Assembly: GCA_937915975.1 (NCBI GenBank)
Contig: CALGGL010000219.1
Coordinates: forward strand, 1 to 18,775
From: an uncultured Lachnospiraceae bacterium
Lineage (GTDB): Bacteria > Bacillota > Clostridia > Lachnospirales > Lachnospiraceae
Length of the DNA: 18,775 nt
Reading direction: 5' to 3'
Each line of letters begins with the position of its first letter. The first letter of the stretch is position 1. Below, in pieces: positions 15,322-18,775 of the stretch. The position numbers and the translations under genes were made by a program. A model generated the notes under the pieces. That model worked only from the letters and a program-made list of their open reading frames with translations, was not told the DNA's origin and did no database searches.

Positions 15322-16143
15322 TCAAATTAAGTCCTCTATTGCTTTGAATTGATGATGGAACTGGATACTACCTGGTATGGTCTTAAATGGGCTGTGCCAC
15401 TGCACAAAACCAAATGGAAGTTGGATAGTAGTGCCCCCGCCCCTATTACCATAGTGGGCGTTTGCTGGCATCTTTTGTTTGAGAGATTCTATATTGAACA
15501 TCTCATCCACAACAACATCTCCGATTAGATTGATGTACCAAACGACATTGGCCCAATAAGCGCTATTCCTTACCGAACCTTTTGAAAAACAAATTTCAAA
15601 AATGTCCTTGATATTATCATTAAACCAATCGATCAACCCTTCTGACAACCTTGCGTCATAGGCATAGAGTGTCTCACTCACTAACCTGTTTTTCCGTAAC
15701 TCATAAGATTTGTGCTTACCATTAATTTCGTTGATGATAGTTCTTGTGTTGGTAGCACTACCCCAAAACAAGGAAATTGCCTTTTTTACATCATTAGGGA
15801 TAATCCGCCCCGTTTGAATCTCAAAGCACGCGATAAACCTTTCAATAGTAACAAGATAAACCTGGCCAGACAAACTCTTCTTGATAGAGACCCGAACCGT
15901 TTCTCCATTATCCAAGCTAACAATTACATCAGGCTTGGCTTTCGTTTTATCACCAAAAACAGAAATCACTTCCGTCTCATGCAACCCGCCAATCGAAACA
16001 CTTTTGAAGTGGCCTTTACATCCTGCAACAGTGATCAATCGATTTTGCAAGTCCTTATTGGACTTTATTTCGTCACAAACAAGTTGCTCATTCAAATGAC
16101 CGGACAATTTAGCATACTGCCATCCTTGACTACGATTTTTCAT
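15322..16143 (-). CDS. Probable type II restriction endonuclease
   Basis: The 273-residue product sits between a controller protein and a cytosine methyltransferase, which makes a cognate restriction endonuclease the obvious reading. The sequence fits a PD-(D/E)xK fold: an N-terminal helix with a conserved-type glutamate (GHLNEQLV, E19), then KPDVIVSLDNG (PD at 71-72), a beta-hairpin, and VRVSIKKS with S86-I-K88 in place of the usual D/E-x-K. Variants of this second motif occur in some restriction enzymes, for example N-x-K in MspI. The C-terminus has a glycine-rich turn and LPFGFVQWH...SIQFHHQF, which looks like a conserved family signature. The start codon overlaps the controller stop by 4 nt (ATGA), indicating translational coupling; the stop is 15 nt before the methyltransferase. 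The recognition site cannot be predicted from sequence. Confidence 0.75.
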   Translation of the reverse strand: MKNRSQGWQYAKLSGHLNEQLVCDEIKSNKDLQNRLITVAGCKGHFKSVSIGGLHETEVISVFGDKTKAKPDVIVSLDNGETVRVSIKKSLSGQVYLVTIERFIACFEIQTGRIIPNDVKKAISLFWGSATNTRTIINEINGKHKSYELRKNRLVSETLYAYDARLSEGLIDWFNDNIKDIFEICFSKGSVRNSAYWANVVWYINLIGDVVVDEMFNIESLKQKMPANAHYGNRGGGTTIQLPFGFVQWHSPFKTIPGSIQFHHQFKAIEDLI

Positions 16144-16382
16144 ATTCTATTCTCATTTAATCTATCGTAAAAAAACACAATTGGAACTCCATATCTTTCG
16201 GCAAACTCCATCAGCTGGACAGCAGATATGACGACTTCTCCATTTTCAATTTTTGACAAGCGACTTTGGCTGATAAAACCCTCATTTTGAAGGTCTATTT
16301 GCTTGATTCCCCTTTCGTTTCTCAACCGATACAAAAGAGCACCGATTTTTTGGTTTTTTTGCTTGAACACTTTCTTTTCCAT
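16140..16382 (-). CDS. XRE-family controller (C) protein of the restriction-modification system
   Basis: The 80-residue product is almost entirely one XRE/Cro-type helix-turn-helix domain: LLYRLRNERGIKQIDLQ, then FISQSRLSKIENGEVVIS as the recognition-helix region, then LMEFAERYGVPIVFFY. This size and position, directly before and overlapping a restriction gene by 4 nt, match the small controller proteins that time the expression of type II restriction-modification systems. Such proteins bind palindromic operators next to their own promoter; a perfect palindrome lies 28 nt upstream of the start. The ATG at 16382 follows a run of nine A/T pairs and has no Shine-Dalgarno, as is usual in Bacteroidota. 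Activation of the C-R-M operon and repression of the divergent methyltransferase is the expected scheme but is inferred here. Confidence 0.82.
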   Translation of the reverse strand: MEKKVFKQKNQKIGALLYRLRNERGIKQIDLQNEGFISQSRLSKIENGEVVISAVQLMEFAERYGVPIVFFYDRLNENRI

Positions 16383-16398
16383 GGCTGCAAAAAAAAAC

Positions 16399-16430
16399 TA
16401 TTCCTTTTTATATTCCAAATTGGAATATTC
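16399..16430. promoter_or_regulatory. Candidate controller-protein operator between the divergent genes
   Basis: ATATTCCAA (16410-16418) and TTGGAATAT (16420-16428) are perfect inverted arms around a single A. An extra TATTCC half-site at 16399-16404 is a direct repeat of 16411-16416, 12 bp apart. A second palindrome GAATATTC (16423-16430) overlaps the right arm. The right arm contains the TTG that could be the -33 element of the plus-strand methyltransferase, so binding would affect that promoter directly. Confidence 0.65.
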
Positions 16431-16443
16431 GCAAAAGAAATCG

Positions 16444-16451
16444 TATCTTTG
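16444..16451 (+). promoter_or_regulatory. Bacteroidota -7 box of the divergent methyltransferase
   Basis: TATCTTTG matches TAnnTTTG exactly, with a TTG at 16420-16422 placed 21 nt upstream as a possible -33 element. The start codon at 16468 is only 16 nt after the box, so the untranslated leader would be about 10 nt. Confidence 0.7.
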
Positions 16452-16467
16452 CAAAAATTTTTGATAT

Positions 16468-17634
16468 ATGGCGTATAAAGTAATAGATTTGTTCGCGGGT
16501 GTAGGCGGCCTCTCCTATGGCTTTGCACATGACGACAGCTTTAATATCGTGGCTGCCAATGAGATACTTGAGCCAATGGCTAAAGCCTATTCATTAAATC
16601 ACCCAACAGTAAAGATGTATAATTGCGACATCAAAGACTTTTCTATAAACGATTTAAAATCAGATTTAGGAATAAATGAAGGTGATGTGGATATTATTGT
16701 GGGCGGGCCTCCATGCCAGGCTTATTCCACCGCAGGCAAGAGGGCGGAAGGAGACCCTAGAGGTCAACTTTTCCAACAATATTATAGGATTCTGTCAGAA
16801 CTCAAGCCCAAGGTCTTTGTTTTTGAAAATGTAAAAGGTTTGCTTTCCATGAACGGAGGCAAATTGATAAGACAAATCATTGAATTGTTCGAATCATTAG
16901 GTTACAATGTCAATGTTAAGCTCCTAAATGCCGCTGACTATGGAACACCTCAAATCAGAGAGAGGGTTATTATTGTCGGGAATAATTTTCACGGCGTGTT
17001 TCCTTACCCAAAACCGACTCATTTTAATCCTGAAGACACTAAAGATAATCATGATGGATTGAAACCATATATCACTTTGGGAGAAGCCATTAGCGACCTA
17101 CCGATTATAGAAAGCAATCAAACAGGAACCCAGTATTTATCCAACCCTCAAAATGACTATCAAAGACTTATGCGGAAAAACGCACCCAAAGAAATACAAG
17201 ACCACAACGCTCCCAACAACAATCCAAAACTGATTGAATTGATGAAAGCCTTACCAGACGGTGGCACGCCATTAGATGTTCCTGAAGATTTGAGGCCAAA
17301 AAGTGGATTCGCCAACTGCTATTGCCGCCTATGGTGGAATAGACCCAGTACAACTATAACAAGGAATTTTGGTTGCGTTTCATCTGGCCGCTGTATTCAT
17401 CCGAAGCAAGCTCGTCCTTTGAGTACGCGAGAGGGCGCAAGACTTCAAGGATTCCCCGACGATTATCAGTTTTTTGGTTCAAGAAGCGACAAGAACCTTC
17501 AAATCGGAAATGCAGTCCCAACATTCCTTGCTACGGCTATAAAAAACCAAGTAAAGGAGTTTCTTGAACATCCAGAACATTACCAAGAAACAATAGATTT
17601 CAAAGGTGATTTACTACTTCCCTTAGATTTCTAA
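16468..17634 (+). CDS. DNA cytosine-C5 methyltransferase, divergent second enzyme
   Basis: This 388-residue enzyme is a full-length Dcm-family m5C methyltransferase. Motif I is DLFAGVGGLSYGF (7-19), the catalytic motif IV is GGPPCQAYST with Cys83, motif VI is ENV (120-122), motif VIII QIRER (162-166), and the target-recognition region spans about 211-305, including TPLDVPEDLRPKSGF and CYCRLWWNRPSTTITRNFG. Motif IX is REGARLQGFPDDY (321-333) and motif X GNAVP (347-351). It is clearly not a duplicate of the minus-strand methyltransferase: motif spacing and recognition regions differ. It is transcribed away from the controller gene across an 85-bp region with a candidate operator, and ends with a terminator hairpin. 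It may methylate the other strand of the same asymmetric site or act as an early protector; both are inferences. Confidence 0.94.
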   Translation: MAYKVIDLFAGVGGLSYGFAHDDSFNIVAANEILEPMAKAYSLNHPTVKMYNCDIKDFSINDLKSDLGINEGDVDIIVGGPPCQAYSTAGKRAEGDPRGQLFQQYYRILSELKPKVFVFENVKGLLSMNGGKLIRQIIELFESLGYNVNVKLLNAADYGTPQIRERVIIVGNNFHGVFPYPKPTHFNPEDTKDNHDGLKPYITLGEAISDLPIIESNQTGTQYLSNPQNDYQRLMRKNAPKEIQDHNAPNNNPKLIELMKALPDGGTPLDVPEDLRPKSGFANCYCRLWWNRPSTTITRNFGCVSSGRCIHPKQARPLSTREGARLQGFPDDYQFFGSRSDKNLQIGNAVPTFLATAIKNQVKEFLEHPEHYQETIDFKGDLLLPLDF

Positions 17635-17636
17635 AG

Positions 17637-17686
17637 AACGCAAAACAAATTAGACCGCAAAATCATCCAGGTTTTGCGTTTTTTTT
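17637..17686 (+). terminator. Intrinsic terminator after the divergent methyltransferase
   Basis: CGCAAAA (17656-17662) pairs with TTTTGCG (17672-17678) over a 9-nt loop, followed by a run of T. An alternative left arm AACGCAAAAC (17637-17646) pairs perfectly over 10 bp with GTTTTGCGTT (17671-17680). It begins 3 nt after the stop codon. Confidence 0.75.
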
Positions 17687-17688
17687 CG

Positions 17689-17696
17689 TTTCTTTG
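17689..17696 (+). promoter_or_regulatory. Possible -7 box upstream of asnS
   Basis: TTTCTTTG matches TAnnTTTG at all defined positions except the second base. It lies just after the terminator T run and would give a leader of about 90 nt before the ATG at 17794. Confidence 0.35.
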
Positions 17697-17716
17697 CACC
17701 AAAATAAGACGCGGGG

Positions 17717-17750
17717 CTACGGGACGTGAGACTACGGGACGAAAAGTCTC
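17717..17750 (+). repeat. Direct repeat and small hairpin in the asnS leader
   Basis: CTACGGGACG occurs at 17717-17726 and again at 17732-17741 with a 15-bp period. GAGACT (17728-17733) and AGTCTC (17745-17750) could form a 6-bp stem with an 11-nt loop enclosing most of the second copy. Confidence 0.5.
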
Positions 17751-17793
17751 GAAATCCCTAGCCAAAATACGGACAAAAGAAAAACCACCATAC

Positions 17794-18775
17794 ATGAAAA
17801 GAGTTGAAATCAAGCAAGCCTTGCAGATGCAAGCGTCTGACAATGAGATTACCGTGATGGGCTGGGTGCGCAACAAGCGCGGCAGCAAGAACGTGGCCTT
17901 CATCGCCCTCAACGACGGCTCCACCATCAACAACCTGCAATTGGTCATCGACCTGAACGTCATCCCCGAAGAGAATTTAGCCTTGATGCACGCCGGCGCC
18001 TCGCTTTGGGCCAAGGGCGTCCTCGTCGCCTCGATGGGCAGCGGCCAAGCCGTGGAACTCTCCGTGAAGGAGATCGGGCTGTTCGGCCCCGCCAACCCCG
18101 ACGAATACCCACTGCAACCCAAGAAGCACTCGTTGGAGTTCCTTCGCGACATCGCCCACCTGCGCTTCCGCACCAACACCTTCGGTGCCGTGATGCGCCT
18201 GCGCCACGCGATGGTGTTCGCCATCCACAAGTTCTTCACTGAGAGAGGTTTCTATAATATCCATACCCCATTAATCACCGCCTCCGACGCCGAAGGCGCG
18301 GGCGAGATGTTCCAAGTGACCACCCTCGACCTCAACAACATCCCTCGCGAAGAGCAAGGCAACATCGACTACAAGCAGGACTTCTTCGGCAAGTCAACCA
18401 ACCTCACCGTGTCGGGACAGCTCGAAGGCGAACTGGCGGCCACGGCCTTGGGCAAGATCTACACCTTCGGCCCGACCTTCCGCGCCGAGAACTCCAACAC
18501 CACACGCCACTTGGCCGAGTTCTGGATGATTGAGCCTGAGATGGCCTTCTACGACATCAACGACAACATGGACTTAGCCGAGGAGATGCTGAAATACTTG
18601 ATTCAGTACGCCTTGGACAACAACATGGACGACCTCCAGTTCCTCAGCAAGCGCCTGCAAGACGAGGAAAAGGGCAAGAAAGAGGAGGACAAGTCGATGG
18701 AGCTGATCAGCAAGCTGCATTTCGTGCTTGAGCATGAGTTTGTGCGCCTCACCTACACCGAGGCCATCGACATCC
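17794..18775 (+). CDS. asnS: Asparaginyl-tRNA synthetase, 3' end cut by the window edge
   Basis: This class IIb enzyme charges tRNA-Asn with asparagine. I translated 327 codons from the ATG at 17794; the family is about 465 residues, so roughly the last 140 are outside the window. The N-terminus is an OB-fold anticodon-binding domain ([20 protein letters not shown], then INDGS-type [11 protein letters not shown]). The catalytic domain begins near [13 protein letters not shown] with class II motif 1 ending in HTPLIT, and motif 2 is seen as [20 protein letters not shown] followed by WMIEPEMAF. The insertion with [20 protein letters not shown] is characteristic of AsnRS. The gene is GC-rich, in contrast to the AT-rich methyltransferase gene just upstream, from which it is separated by a terminator. 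No Shine-Dalgarno is seen, in keeping with Bacteroidota. Confidence 0.96.
   Translation, partial: MKRVEIKQALQMQASDNEITVMGWVRNKRGSKNVAFIALNDGSTINNLQLVIDLNVIPEENLALMHAGASLWAKGVLVASMGSGQAVELSVKEIGLFGPANPDEYPLQPKKHSLEFLRDIAHLRFRTNTFGAVMRLRHAMVFAIHKFFTERGFYNIHTPLITASDAEGAGEMFQVTTLDLNNIPREEQGNIDYKQDFFGKSTNLTVSGQLEGELAATALGKIYTFGPTFRAENSNTTRHLAEFWMIEPEMAFYDINDNMDLAEEMLKYLIQYALDNNMDDLQFLSKRLQDEEKGKKEEDKSMELISKLHFVLEHEFVRLTYTEAIDI

Noticed and set aside
17631..18264. Minus-strand frames opposite asnS (202 and 95 codons)
   Set aside because: asnS is unmistakable on the plus strand; the antisense frames carry no recognisable motifs.
1..18775. CRISPR array, tRNA, rRNA or insertion sequence
   Set aside because: No regularly spaced repeats, cloverleaf-like sequences, rRNA segments or transposase frames were seen on either strand.

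Overview
The window looks like two pieces of DNA from different bacterial phyla joined near position 11,290. This is most easily explained as a chimeric (mis-joined) metagenomic contig, although the sequence alone cannot exclude a real rearrangement.

Positions 1 to about 11,297 are AT-rich and rich in ATA codons. Genes carry strong AGGAGG-type ribosome binding sites and TATAAT-like promoters, as in Firmicutes/Bacillota, probably Lachnospiraceae. All genes here lie on the minus strand. A compact likely operon reads prfC (release factor 3), a tubulin/FtsZ-like GTPase, a 72-residue helical protein, trkA, and trkH (cut by the window edge), with gaps of 24 to 60 nt. It is driven by an extended -10 promoter at about 7333. 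carB, the large subunit of carbamoyl-phosphate synthetase, stands alone with its own promoter and a 20-bp perfect hairpin behind it. Next to it is the C-terminal part of an unrecognised gene whose reading frame stops abruptly at 11,297 without any start codon.

From about 11,300 to the end the DNA is Bacteroidota-like (Bacteroidales). Shine-Dalgarno sites disappear, TAnnTTTG promoter boxes appear, and housekeeping genes are GC-rich with GCC/CTC codons. Two divergent lipoprotein genes come first: a small basic one, and a Rieske-like one lacking metal ligands. A 531-residue fusion of a GNAT acetyltransferase, DAHP synthase and chorismate mutase follows (shikimate/aromatic amino-acid pathway).

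Between that gene and asnS (asparaginyl-tRNA synthetase, cut by the window edge) sits a visibly more AT-rich restriction-modification island, 13,948-17,634. On the minus strand an XRE-type controller protein, a probable type II restriction endonuclease with an unusual PD...SxK site, and a HaeIII-like cytosine-C5 methyltransferase with an extra C-terminal domain form an operon. On the plus strand a second, different cytosine-C5 methyltransferase is divergently transcribed. The 85-bp shared intergenic region holds a 9+1+9 perfect palindrome and a repeated TATTCC half-site that overlap the methyltransferase promoter, so it is a strong candidate for the controller-protein operator. One nuclease with two m5C methyltransferases suggests an asymmetric recognition site or staged protection; this is the most system-like element in the window.
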